From positions 186,001 through 250,000 of the forward strand of contig NZ_CALPCX010000003.1 in assembly GCF_943193125.1 (NCBI RefSeq): 64,000 bases of DNA, read 5' to 3'. The stretch comes from Adlercreutzia agrestimuris. Its GTDB lineage: Bacteria; Actinomycetota; Coriobacteriia; Coriobacteriales; Eggerthellaceae. Every line of letters begins with the position of its first letter. The first letter of the stretch is position 1. The position numbers and the translations under genes are program-made. This document shows, one piece after another, positions 54,858-63,277 of the stretch. The notes beneath the pieces were generated by a model. That model was not told the origin of the DNA, searched no databases, and saw only the letters and a program-made list of their open reading frames with translations.

Positions 54858-56438
54858 TTAGAGTTTGATAACCCAAAGATTTTGTAGATCACTAATTTCT
54901 TCATGAAGACGCGCAAGCACCTCATCGCTTATCTCGCCCTCAATGTTCATGTACACTAAAACACAAGATTCGTCTGCTTTTTCACCAATTTGCATGGTGG
55001 TGATATTGATGCCTGCATCGCCTAAAATCGTGCCAATAATACCCATACGGCCTGCTGCATCAGGATACTCAAATACCAGTGAGGTAAGGCCAGGAGCTAT
55101 ATCAAGACGATATCCTAAAAGGGATACAATGCGCGGAGTAGCACTAGGACCGGAGAGCATAGCGCTGATCTCTTGACCATCAGCCTCAATGCGCACCATG
55201 GAAGCATATTCATGCGCGTCATACTCAAAAGCCGTTGTCGTACTAATACCGTGGCGATTCGCTACCGCTTCAGCATTCACCGGTGTCACAACCGAATCAG
55301 ACTTGTACGACAACAATCCCGAAAGTGCACCTGCTACAAGCATAGACATGTCAGTGCCAACCAATGATCCGGCTGCGGTGATGCAGAGAGTATGCGGAAG
55401 CGAAGTTGATAGTTGCGCCAGAATACGACCCATCATCTGACAGGCAGGAACATATGGTCCAACTTTGCTTGCTGCCTCAGGAGCTACTGGGGTCATATTG
55501 AGTGCCGTTGGCACAAGTGAACCTTCCAGACCAGCTGCCACATATTCTGCAATCTGAACTGCAGCGCGTCGCTGTGCTTCACGTGTTGCAGCGCCTATAC
55601 GCGGAGTCAAAATGACGTTATCAAACTCATGCAAAGGTGACTCAAGACAAGGTTCAACCTCATACATATCAATAGCAGCTGCTCCAATCTTTCCAGCTGC
55701 AACAAAATCAGCCAATGACTTCACGTTATATATGCCACCGCGAGCAGTATTCACAAGGATTACGCCATCTTTCATAGCGGCGAATTCATCAGGCCCAAAC
55801 ATATCAATAGTGTCAGGCGTTTTAGGCATGTGCACGGTAATAAAATCCGCCAAAGGCAACACTTCTTCAATGTTGCTAAAAAGCTCAACACCTAAAGCTT
55901 CAGCACGTTCAGGACGGCAATAAGGATCATAGCCAATGAGATTCATGCCAAACGCGCGCGCACGTTCTGCCACCAAACCACCAATACGTCCCAATCCAAA
56001 AATGGCAAGTGTTTTCTCAAAAAGTTCCGTACCTATGAACTTATTGCGCTCCCATTTGCCTTCCTTCATTGAAGCGTTTGCTTGCGGCACACAGCCTGCT
56101 GCAGCAAGCATCAAAGCCATGGTATGTTCTGCGGTGCTCACAATGTTTGAGGTGGGTGCATTACAAACAATAACTCCCGCATCTGTGGCAGCAACGATAT
56201 CGATATTGTCTGTGGTAACACCAGCACGACCAATAATCTTGAGATTCTCAGCACGATCTAAAACTTCTTTGGTGACGCTTGTGGCCGAACGAACGATAAG
56301 AGCTTCATATGCTGGGATAGTCTCTAAGAGATCACCTTCTGTCATGTCAAGGCGAACATCAACCTCATATCCCCGATCACGAAGTACCTCAATTCCTTCG
56401 TCAGATAATTTATCGGTTACGAGCACCTTTTTCGACAT
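54858..56438 (-). CDS. serA: D-3-phosphoglycerate dehydrogenase
   Basis: 526 residues from the ATG at 56438, preceded by AGGGG. The NAD-binding motif G-L-G-R-I-G-G is near residue 145, with catalytic Arg, Glu and His in the usual order. A C-terminal intervening domain and an ACT domain (about 455-526) make this the long, serine-regulated form. It oxidises 3-phosphoglycerate toward serine. Placement between ilvC and leuA ties serine supply to branched-chain amino acid synthesis. Confidence 0.94.
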   Translation of the reverse strand: MSKKVLVTDKLSDEGIEVLRDRGYEVDVRLDMTEGDLLETIPAYEALIVRSATSVTKEVLDRAENLKIIGRAGVTTDNIDIVAATDAGVIVCNAPTSNIVSTAEHTMALMLAAAGCVPQANASMKEGKWERNKFIGTELFEKTLAIFGLGRIGGLVAERARAFGMNLIGYDPYCRPERAEALGVELFSNIEEVLPLADFITVHMPKTPDTIDMFGPDEFAAMKDGVILVNTARGGIYNVKSLADFVAAGKIGAAAIDMYEVEPCLESPLHEFDNVILTPRIGAATREAQRRAAVQIAEYVAAGLEGSLVPTALNMTPVAPEAASKVGPYVPACQMMGRILAQLSTSLPHTLCITAAGSLVGTDMSMLVAGALSGLLSYKSDSVVTPVNAEAVANRHGISTTTAFEYDAHEYASMVRIEADGQEISAMLSGPSATPRIVSLLGYRLDIAPGLTSLVFEYPDAAGRMGIIGTILGDAGINITTMQIGEKADESCVLVYMNIEGEISDEVLARLHEEISDLQNLWVIKL

Positions 56439-56557
56439 AACATAACCCCTATCTCTTCTCATCACAGTGTTGGTATGTCTACTTTTTCATAGTGTAGCTG
56501 AGCAAACCGTTTTAGTGTCTCTATCTTGCATAACGAGACCGATATTTACGGTACACA

Positions 56558-56603
56558 ACACCTCCAACTCATAAAACAAAGGTCCTCAACGAGTCGGAGG
56601 TGT
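56558..56603 (-). other. Long hairpin in the ilvC-serA gap
   Basis: ACACCTCC-A-ACTC (56558-56570) pairs with GAGT-C-GGAGGTGT (56591-56603), 12 pairs and one mismatch around a 20-base loop. No T-run follows on the minus strand, so it may stabilise the ilvC end or be part of a serA leader rather than a standard terminator. Confidence 0.45.
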
Positions 56604-56638
56604 CCAAAAGCATAAGCACACGAAGTCTTACAAGCCCT

Positions 56639-57637
56639 TTAGTTTGACTTCACCCACGTAAACATAGAGCGAATACGCTCGCCGGTACGCTCAATCTCAT
56701 GGTCATTGATGGCTTCGCGGCGCTCTTCAAGCCATGCATGGCCATTTTCGCAATCATCCATAAAGTCACGCGCAAACGATCCATCTTGAATACGCGCCAA
56801 AATCTCGCGCATGGCTTCTCGAGATTGATCATTAATAACCTTCGGACCGGCATAATACTCACCATACTCGGCTGTATTTGAGATGGAGTAATTCATAAAG
56901 TGAATGCCGCTCTCATACATCAAATCAACAATCATCTTCATTTCGTGATAGCACTCAAAATATGCCAACTCAGGCGGATATCCCGCTTCAACAAGCGTTT
57001 CAAAACCAGCCTTTACCAACTCAACCAATCCGCCACATAAAACAGCTTGTTCGCCAAAGAGATCCTCTTCAGTTTCCTGCTTAAAGGTTGCCTTAATGAT
57101 GCCTGATCGCGCACCACCAACACCCCAACAATATGACAATACCAAATCCCACGCGTTGCCCGTATAATCCTGCCCAACACAGGCCAAATCAGGAACACCT
57201 GATCCTTGGGTATATTGACGGCGAACAATATGACCAGGTCCTTTAGGAGCGCACATAACCACATCTACAAACTCAGGTGGCTTGATGAAGCCATACAAAA
57301 TGTTGAAACCATGTGCGAAAGCAAGCGCATCCCCCTCTTTCAGATGCGGTTCAATAAACTCAGCATAGATACTGCCTTGTAATTCATCAGGCACCAACAT
57401 CATGATAAAGTCTGCCTCTTCAGCGGCTTGATCCATGGTGCACACCTTCAAGCCGGCTTCTTCTGCTTTTGCCCAAGAAGCAGAACCCTCACGAAGACCT
57501 ACACGCACATCACAACCTGAGTCCATCAGGTTAAGTGCATGAGCATGACCTTGACTTCCGTAGCCAATAACGGCAATCTTGCGTCCCTTGATGATCTCAG
57601 GATTAACGTCTTGCTCATAATAAATTGTCACAGCCAT
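56639..57637 (-). CDS. ilvC: Ketol-acid reductoisomerase
   Basis: 332 residues, class I short form. The NADPH motif [13 protein letters not shown] is near residue 26. The phosphate-binding loop has G-L-R-E-G-S-A-S-W. Metal-binding E and D residues are in the G-E-Q-A-V-L-C-G and S-I-S-N-T-A-E-Y-G segments. It converts acetolactate to 2,3-dihydroxyisovalerate. It lies 38 bases after ilvN. Confidence 0.96.
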   Translation of the reverse strand: MAVTIYYEQDVNPEIIKGRKIAVIGYGSQGHAHALNLMDSGCDVRVGLREGSASWAKAEEAGLKVCTMDQAAEEADFIMMLVPDELQGSIYAEFIEPHLKEGDALAFAHGFNILYGFIKPPEFVDVVMCAPKGPGHIVRRQYTQGSGVPDLACVGQDYTGNAWDLVLSYCWGVGGARSGIIKATFKQETEEDLFGEQAVLCGGLVELVKAGFETLVEAGYPPELAYFECYHEMKMIVDLMYESGIHFMNYSISNTAEYGEYYAGPKVINDQSREAMREILARIQDGSFARDFMDDCENGHAWLEERREAINDHEIERTGERIRSMFTWVKSN

Positions 57638-57675
57638 GGTTTCGTTTCCTTTCTCTTGACTGGTGATACCTTTGG

Positions 57676-58161
57676 TTACTGTTCTTTCGAATTTCGTGAC
57701 ATAGCAATCTTGCCGGTACGGATGATCTCTTTTATTCCATAAGCACGGAAAAGATCCTCCATACCTTTGAGTTTGCTTTCATCTCCCGTTGCCTCAATGG
57801 TGAGCGAAGATCGTCCCACATCAACAATTTTTGCGCGAAAGACATTTGCTATTTCAATGATTTCATTACGTCGTTCGGGCTGAGCGTTGACCTTAAACAA
57901 AACAAGCTCACGCTCAATTGCTCCCTCATCAGTAAGATCACTGATTTTGTATACGCTAATCAGCTTATGGAGCTGCTTGGTAATCTGCTCATAAGCCACC
58001 TCGTCAGCCTTAACGATGGCTGTCACACGCGACATAGTTGGATCTTCAGTAGGACCCACAGAAAGCGACTCAATGTTAAAACCGCGTCGAGAAATTAATC
58101 CTGTCACGCGCGAAAGTACACCTGGTTTATTCTCAACCAAAACAGATAGTACATGCTTCAT
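57676..58161 (-). CDS. ilvN: Acetolactate synthase small regulatory subunit
   Basis: 161 residues. The N-terminal ACT domain has [27 protein letters not shown]; the C-terminal half is the ALS small-subunit domain. It binds valine and controls IlvB. It starts 3 bases after the ilvB stop, in the expected order. Confidence 0.95.
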   Translation of the reverse strand: MKHVLSVLVENKPGVLSRVTGLISRRGFNIESLSVGPTEDPTMSRVTAIVKADEVAYEQITKQLHKLISVYKISDLTDEGAIERELVLFKVNAQPERRNEIIEIANVFRAKIVDVGRSSLTIEATGDESKLKGMEDLFRAYGIKEIIRTGKIAMSRNSKEQ

Positions 58162-58164
58162 GAG

Positions 58165-60141
58165 CTATTCCTCTCCTGCGTTATTTTGCGGTATTGCTGA
58201 CATATGCGCGCGTAAAACCTCAGCTGCACTAAGCGCATCCCCTTGCGCTACCGCTTGCGCTACATCTAAACGCTCTTTGACGTCTTCTGGATCTATTTCC
58301 CAACGTCCTCCGAATTGCGCATCAATTTTTGAGCAAGGAGACTTTGGCTCTTGCGCGTTAGGCATATCTGTACGAACGGCGCCCACCGCAACGTCAATAG
58401 CGCCCATTACATCATCAAGCGCTTTACCAGGAGCTACCATAGGATATACGTTTTGGTCGCGCGAAATAACAACATCAAGCAAGTACGGATCTGGAGATGC
58501 CAACATATCAGCAATAGCCTGGTCAATCTGAGAAGGATCATCCACCTGCCTACTCTTCCAGCCATACGCTTCTGCAAGCTTTACAAAGTCAGGACATGCA
58601 TCAAGCAGCGTAGAAGAATAGCGCTCATGATAAAAAAGCTTTTGCCACTGATGCACCATACCTAGGCAGCGATTATCCATAATGAGCACCTTCACCGGCA
58701 CCTGATTAATTGCCGCAGTTGCCATCTCTTGACTGTTCATTTGAAAGGAACCGTCTCCCGCTACGCACACAACTGTTTTCTGAGGCTCACCAATTGCAGC
58801 CCCGATTGCCGCAGGAAAACCAAAACCCATAGTGCCTAGACCGCCGCTTGATAAAAAGCTGCGCGGCGTTTCTCTGTCAATGAACTGCGATGCCCACATC
58901 TGATGCTGACCAACTTCAGTTACCACGATAGAGTTAGCAGGATCTAGCTGATCAGACAACGATGTCATAACAAGTTCCGGAACAATAGTGCCCGCTTCTT
59001 CGCCCGCAACTACATGAGGATGATAAAAAGGAAAGCGCTCTTGCCACGCGCGCAACTTTTCAAGCCACTTCTCCGTCTGCGGAAGAGCCTCGGCCTTCTT
59101 CAGATTGGATACCAAAGCCCCAACAACACTTCGCGCATCACCAACAATCGGAATTTCAGCATCGCGAATTTTTCCAATTTCAGCAGGGTCAATATCAATA
59201 TGGATCACTTTTGCTGTTGGCGCAAATTCAGAAACTTTACCCGTTACACGATCCGAAAAACGTGCGCCAATAGCAATAATAAGATCGCTTTCTGTCATGG
59301 CAAGGTTTGAATACTTTGCCCCATGCATACCTACTGGCCCTAAATTAAGTGAGTTTGAAGCAGGAAATGCACCTTTGCCCATCAGTGTTGTTACAACAGG
59401 GATTTGCATCATATTCGCTAACTCTACAACTTCTTCTGTTGCACCAGAGGCTATCACACCGCCACCAATGTAAAGCACGGGTCGCTTCGCTTCCATGATA
59501 GCGCGCATTGCCGCGCGAATTTGCTTAGCATTGCCTTTGTAAGTTGGCTTATAAGAGGGAAGTGAAACGCTATCAGGGTAAACAAAAAGCATCTCCTCTG
59601 AAGCCAAATCACTGGGAACGTCTATGAGAACCGGACCAGGGCGTCCTGTGCTTGCAATATGAAACGCCTCGCGAAACGTACGCGTGAGCTCATCGGTTGA
59701 TTGCAGCAAGAAACTGTGTTTAACCACAGGCATGGTAATACCAACAATGTCAGATTCCTGAAATGAATCAGTACCAATTACTCCACGTGGAACCTGACCG
59801 GTTATTATCACCAAAGGCACGCTATCCATATAGGCTGTTGCTATACCTGTCACGGTATTGGTAGCACCTGGGCCACTTGTGACAATAGCTACACCAACGC
59901 GTCCTGTTGCACGCGCATATCCATCAGCTTCATGCACTGCACCTTGCTCGTGACGAGCAAGCACGTGATTGATTTGCTGTGAGTCATAGAGTGCATCATA
60001 GATCTTTATGGCCTGCCCACCTGGGTAGCCAAATACAGTATCTACGCCTTCAGCTTCAAGCGAGGCAACCACCGCTTGAGCACCATTCATAACTTTGCCC
60101 TGTTTTTGAAACGATGGTTTTGTTGCATGCTTCTCACTCAT
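58165..60141 (-). CDS. ilvB: Acetolactate synthase large subunit with C-terminal extension
   Basis: 658 residues. The thiamine-diphosphate enzyme signature G-D-G-S-F-Q-M-N...N-N/D-N-R is near 470-500, the G-Y-P-G-G start and E-Q-G-A near residue 65 are present, and the FAD-binding middle domain is intact. Typical IlvB is about 560-600 residues. Here an N-terminal 18-residue lead and a C-terminal tail of about 70 residues (after the V-A-P-G-K-A-L-D-D-V core end) add length. It condenses two pyruvates to acetolactate. The start overlaps the ilvD stop by four bases. Confidence 0.94.
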   Translation of the reverse strand: MSEKHATKPSFQKQGKVMNGAQAVVASLEAEGVDTVFGYPGGQAIKIYDALYDSQQINHVLARHEQGAVHEADGYARATGRVGVAIVTSGPGATNTVTGIATAYMDSVPLVIITGQVPRGVIGTDSFQESDIVGITMPVVKHSFLLQSTDELTRTFREAFHIASTGRPGPVLIDVPSDLASEEMLFVYPDSVSLPSYKPTYKGNAKQIRAAMRAIMEAKRPVLYIGGGVIASGATEEVVELANMMQIPVVTTLMGKGAFPASNSLNLGPVGMHGAKYSNLAMTESDLIIAIGARFSDRVTGKVSEFAPTAKVIHIDIDPAEIGKIRDAEIPIVGDARSVVGALVSNLKKAEALPQTEKWLEKLRAWQERFPFYHPHVVAGEEAGTIVPELVMTSLSDQLDPANSIVVTEVGQHQMWASQFIDRETPRSFLSSGGLGTMGFGFPAAIGAAIGEPQKTVVCVAGDGSFQMNSQEMATAAINQVPVKVLIMDNRCLGMVHQWQKLFYHERYSSTLLDACPDFVKLAEAYGWKSRQVDDPSQIDQAIADMLASPDPYLLDVVISRDQNVYPMVAPGKALDDVMGAIDVAVGAVRTDMPNAQEPKSPCSKIDAQFGGRWEIDPEDVKERLDVAQAVAQGDALSAAEVLRAHMSAIPQNNAGEE

Positions 60142-61832
60142 GAAATATATGCCCCCTTATCTGCTGAACTAACCAACTTGGCATACTTCGCCAAAACACC
60201 ATGATTATGTTTAGGAGGAAGCGGCACAAACTGCTCTTTGCGCCTTTGTAATTCCTCATCACTTACCTGAAGCGTCAGCACGCCCCCTTCAATATCAACT
60301 GTGATAATGTCGCCCTCTTCAACAAGTGCAATAGGCCCTCCAGCTGCCGCTTCAGGACTCACGTGTCCCACGGCAGGTCCTTTTGTGGCACCCGAGAACC
60401 TTCCATCGGTAATCAAAGCTACTGAAGTAGACAACCCCATGCCAACAATTGCCGAGGTTGGCGTAAGCATTTCACGCATACCAGGGCCCCCCTTGGGTCC
60501 TTCATAGCGAATTACCACTACCTCTCCCGGATTAATGCCTCCTGAAGTAATGCACTCACATGCCTCTTCCTCAGAGTTAAAAACACGCGCACGACCCGTA
60601 TGACACATCATTGACGGATCAACTGCAGCTTTTTTAACAATAGCGCCATCAGGAGCAAGATTGCCATGAAGTACACGCAGCGCACCTTGCTTTGAATAAG
60701 GGTCGGTGTGTGTTTTGCATACTTCTCCATCAGCGCTTATCCCCTGGTGATCTAATAGATCCAGATAATCTGTCATAGGTCCCATGCAAGTGAGAGCATC
60801 TCTTCTTATCAATCCAGCACGATCAAGCTCACGCATAACAACCGGCACCCCGCCAACCTCATACAAGTCTGAAAGTGGTCGCGGACCAGAAGGTTGCAGT
60901 TTCACCAAGTGCGGAGTTCGCGCACTTGCTGCATCCCAATCATCCATAGATATGGGAAACCCTGCAGCTTGAGCTATAGCAGTAAGATGAAGTACGGTAT
61001 TAGTAGAACCGCCAAACGCCATATCGCATTCCATGGCATTTTCAATTGCAGCAGGCGTAATGATGTCTTTGATAGTTATGTTTTGCTCAAGAAGTTCCAT
61101 GACCTTCATTCCAGCATGCTTCGCAAGGCGAATGCGTTCTGAATATACCGCTGGAATAGTTCCATTTCCTGGAAGCGCAATACCAAGCGCCTCACACAGA
61201 CAATTCATAGAATTTGCTGTAAACATACCCGAGCAAGAACCGCAGGTTGGACAGGCGGTATCTTCGTAATACTTCAATTCAGATTCATTCATGGTGCCTG
61301 CAACAACTTTACCTGCACCGTCAAATAGAGTATTAAGATCAGTAGTTGGTCCGCATCCTCCCTTTTGTTTGCCTGCAAGCATCGGGCCGCCCGATACAAA
61401 AACAGTGGGAATGTTAACGCGCAATGCTCCCAAAATCATACCGGGAATAATCTTGTCGCAGTTAGGAATACAAACCATTGCGTCAAACGCATGTCCTTGT
61501 ACAGCACATTCAACACTATCCGCAATCACTTCACGCGATACCAACGAATAATGCATGCCGTCATGGTTCATAGCAATGCCATCACAAACGCCAATTGTTG
61601 AGATTTCAAACGGCACGCCGCCAGCTATATAAATGCCAGCTTTAACTGCCTCTGCAATCTTGTCGAGATTATTATGACCAGGAATTATGTCATTGCGGGA
61701 GTTAATAACAGCAACAAAAGGCCGCTTCATTTCTTCATCGGTTATACCGTCGGCTTTTAGAAGTGACCTATGTGGAGCACGAGCAACACCTAAACGTATT
61801 GCATCGCTTCTCATTGCACGTTCTATTTCCAT
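60138..61832 (-). CDS. ilvD: Dihydroxy-acid dehydratase
   Basis: 564 residues from the ATG at 61832, which has AAAGGA at 8 bases; the ATG three codons earlier sits within that site. Fe-S ligands appear in C-I-P-N-C-D-K and in C-P-T-C-G-S-C-S-G-M-F-T-A-N-S-M. The S-D-G/R-F-S-G-A-T-K-G block is near residue 465. It dehydrates dihydroxyisovalerate to 2-ketoisovalerate and needs an oxygen-sensitive Fe-S cluster. It is the first gene of the ilvD-B-N-C run and directly follows the attenuator leader. Confidence 0.95.
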   Translation of the reverse strand: MEIERAMRSDAIRLGVARAPHRSLLKADGITDEEMKRPFVAVINSRNDIIPGHNNLDKIAEAVKAGIYIAGGVPFEISTIGVCDGIAMNHDGMHYSLVSREVIADSVECAVQGHAFDAMVCIPNCDKIIPGMILGALRVNIPTVFVSGGPMLAGKQKGGCGPTTDLNTLFDGAGKVVAGTMNESELKYYEDTACPTCGSCSGMFTANSMNCLCEALGIALPGNGTIPAVYSERIRLAKHAGMKVMELLEQNITIKDIITPAAIENAMECDMAFGGSTNTVLHLTAIAQAAGFPISMDDWDAASARTPHLVKLQPSGPRPLSDLYEVGGVPVVMRELDRAGLIRRDALTCMGPMTDYLDLLDHQGISADGEVCKTHTDPYSKQGALRVLHGNLAPDGAIVKKAAVDPSMMCHTGRARVFNSEEEACECITSGGINPGEVVVIRYEGPKGGPGMREMLTPTSAIVGMGLSTSVALITDGRFSGATKGPAVGHVSPEAAAGGPIALVEEGDIITVDIEGGVLTLQVSDEELQRRKEQFVPLPPKHNHGVLAKYAKLVSSADKGAYIS

Positions 61833-61864
61833 GAACGCCATCCTTTCGCGTCGGTTTATGCCAC

Positions 61865-61893
61865 AAAAAAACCTGGTTGCAAGCTGCACCAGG
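61865..61893 (-). terminator. Attenuator terminator before ilvD
   Basis: Minus strand CCTGGT (61893-61888) pairs with ACCAGG (61877-61872), followed by seven T (61871-61865). The loop and inner stem (61876-61889) can instead pair with 61912-61922, giving an antiterminator. Confidence 0.88.
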
Positions 61894-62374
61894 ACAAAGA
61901 CACGAAAGAAAGTGCATGCAACTACACGCCTGCTACAACTTGCAGCTGCATATCTTTTCGACGGTAACGGTGTCGCCGGTTTAGCTTACTTGCATATGTG
62001 ACGTTCAGGGGGTGACCTTAACGTCACATTGGTTCAGTCTAAACTGCTCAGAGGTGGCATTCGGGTCGCCCATTGCTAACTTCCACCAACCGTTAGCTCT
62101 CTTGCTTGAATGGGTTAGCCCCTACTTTTCCTCGTCATCGCATTTATGACATATGTTATTAGTACACGAAGTATACGTCTGAACCCAAAGATGATTATGA
62201 AATAAGTTCAGTTTTTACGCGAACGCAACAATTTAAAAGATTACGGAAGCTTAACCAACAATCATCATGCACAACAACTCAGTTACATGATGTTTTCAAT
62301 AACCTTGCCGCGAAGTGCTTTGTTATTCACTCCCGCCTACACTAACAAGAAACGAGTAAATCGAGGAGGCCACC
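61894..62374. other. Gap between ilvD attenuator and the His-rich protein gene
   Basis: Nearly 500 bases. The right part (62134-62374) should hold the divergent promoters for the ilv leader (minus, TATACT at 62175-62170) and for the small membrane protein (plus). No further gene is seen. Confidence 0.5.
61922..61951 (-). CDS. Val/Leu-rich leader peptide of the ilv operon
   Basis: ATG CAG CTG CAA GTT GTA GCA GGC GTG TAG encodes Met-Gln-Leu-Gln-Val-Val-Ala-Gly-Val: four of nine residues are Leu or Val. A weak GAAAAG precedes it. Its stop directly precedes region 61912-61922, which pairs with the terminator loop, the classical layout for translation-coupled attenuation. Confidence 0.55.
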   Translation of the reverse strand: MQLQVVAGV

Positions 62375-62674
62375 ATGAGCGCCACGGTACAAACTCATTC
62401 CCATAAGAACTACCCGCGCAACCCTCATGTTCGACCCGCGACAGCACATACAACCGTTGCCCCTACACATACCCACACTACACACTACGACATAACCGAA
62501 GATACTCATCCGCGCTTATCGGATATTAACGAAAGCATACTTTTGCGTACCTTATTAGGAATTGCTCTCGCATTTCTGCTTTGCATAGCACTATGGCTTT
62601 TGCTGTTCTTTGGTATATCACAAGGATCCGTTGAGACAACACAAGCAAATGAAGCGCAGTCTCTCAGCATATAA
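62375..62674 (+). CDS. Small single-pass membrane protein with His/Thr-rich N-terminus
   Basis: 99 residues; GAGGAGG precedes the ATG. The first 45 residues contain about ten His, many in Thr-His or His-x-His arrangement (T-H-T-H-T-T-H), followed by one membrane helix (about 60-82) and a short polar tail. No family is recognised. The His density suggests metal binding, but low-complexity composition alone could explain it. The next gene encodes a metal-dependent gamma-carbonic anhydrase homolog 39 bases on, so cotranscription is likely. Confidence 0.65.
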   Translation: MSATVQTHSHKNYPRNPHVRPATAHTTVAPTHTHTTHYDITEDTHPRLSDINESILLRTLLGIALAFLLCIALWLLLFFGISQGSVETTQANEAQSLSI

Positions 62675-62713
62675 TTCTTGACGAACTGTTCGCCTACCTC
62701 AACGGAGTTTCTC

Positions 62714-63277
62714 ATGACCTATTTTGGTGTTTGCCTTGATCCAACCTGTTTTGTAGCTAAAAATGCTACCCTCGTAGGAAATGTAACTATTGGCAAAGAA
62801 ACGCTCATTCTTTTCAATGCCACGCTTCGTGGGGATTATGGCGCAAAGATCTCTGTGGGCAAACGCTCCAACATTCAAGAAGGATGCTGCTTTCATGTAA
62901 GCCCTGATTACGACTGCACAATTGGAGATGGCGTCACTGTCGGGCATGGTGCTATCGTGCACGGTTGCACCGTCGGCAACAATTCACTCATTGGCATGGG
63001 CGCAATTGTGCTTGATGGTGCCCATATTGGAAACAATTGTCTGGTAGCAGCTGGTTCTGTTGTTGTTGGAGGCACCCAAGTTCCTGACGGATCACTTGTC
63101 ATGGGATCTCCTGCTCGCATCAAACGTGCTTTGAGCAATGAAGAGATTGAAGAGCTCATCCAAGATGCGCAAAGCTACACCGAAATTGGCTACCGCCTAC
63201 ATGATGAAGGTATCGTCTATCGCGGTGACACCGTACCAAATGATGCGCCCTCCATTGCCCTTTCTCGCTCAATATGA
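62714..63277 (+). CDS. Gamma-carbonic anhydrase family protein
   Basis: 187 residues from the ATG at 62714 (CGGAG upstream). Left-handed beta-helix hexapeptide repeats (V-G-N-V-T-I-G, I-G-D-G-V-T-V-G, V-G-N-N-S-L-I-G-M-G) run from about 10 to 150. The three zinc/iron His are present in C-C-F-H, V-G-H-G-A and V-H-G-C. It belongs to the YrdA/CaiE/PaaY-like short branch without the acidic loop of Cam. It is probably trimeric and cytoplasmic; true carbonic anhydrase activity is not certain. Its 3' end overlaps the opposing punA by 61 bases. Confidence 0.9.
   Translation: MTYFGVCLDPTCFVAKNATLVGNVTIGKETLILFNATLRGDYGAKISVGKRSNIQEGCCFHVSPDYDCTIGDGVTVGHGAIVHGCTVGNNSLIGMGAIVLDGAHIGNNCLVAAGSVVVGGTQVPDGSLVMGSPARIKRALSNEEIEELIQDAQSYTEIGYRLHDEGIVYRGDTVPNDAPSIALSRSI

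Larger units (their letters stand above)
61865..62133 (-). promoter_or_regulatory. ilvD operon leader with T-box Stem I and attenuator
   Basis: Minus-strand leader. T-box Stem I hallmarks (62133-62047): GAGG then AGTA (62126-62123), AGAGAG (62102-62097), GGTTGGTGGAAG, then GAA (62062-62060) and ACCTCTGAG closing against GAGG. A perfect 10-pair stem follows (62029-62020 with 62005-61996). The next bases include GGCGACACCG (61977-61968), which resembles the T-box core but lacks the TGGN needed to bind the tRNA end. A nine-residue leader peptide (61951-61922), an antiterminator and a terminator complete the leader. A TATACT at 62175-62170 is the likely -10. The specifier reads TGC or GCC, not a Leu/Ile/Val codon. 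Confidence 0.75.

Noticed and set aside
61855..61920. Second possible leader frame overlapping the ilvD terminator (starts Met-His-Ala-Leu)
   Set aside because: It has no ribosome site, fewer branched-chain codons and runs through the terminator itself; the frame at 61922-61951 fits attenuation better.
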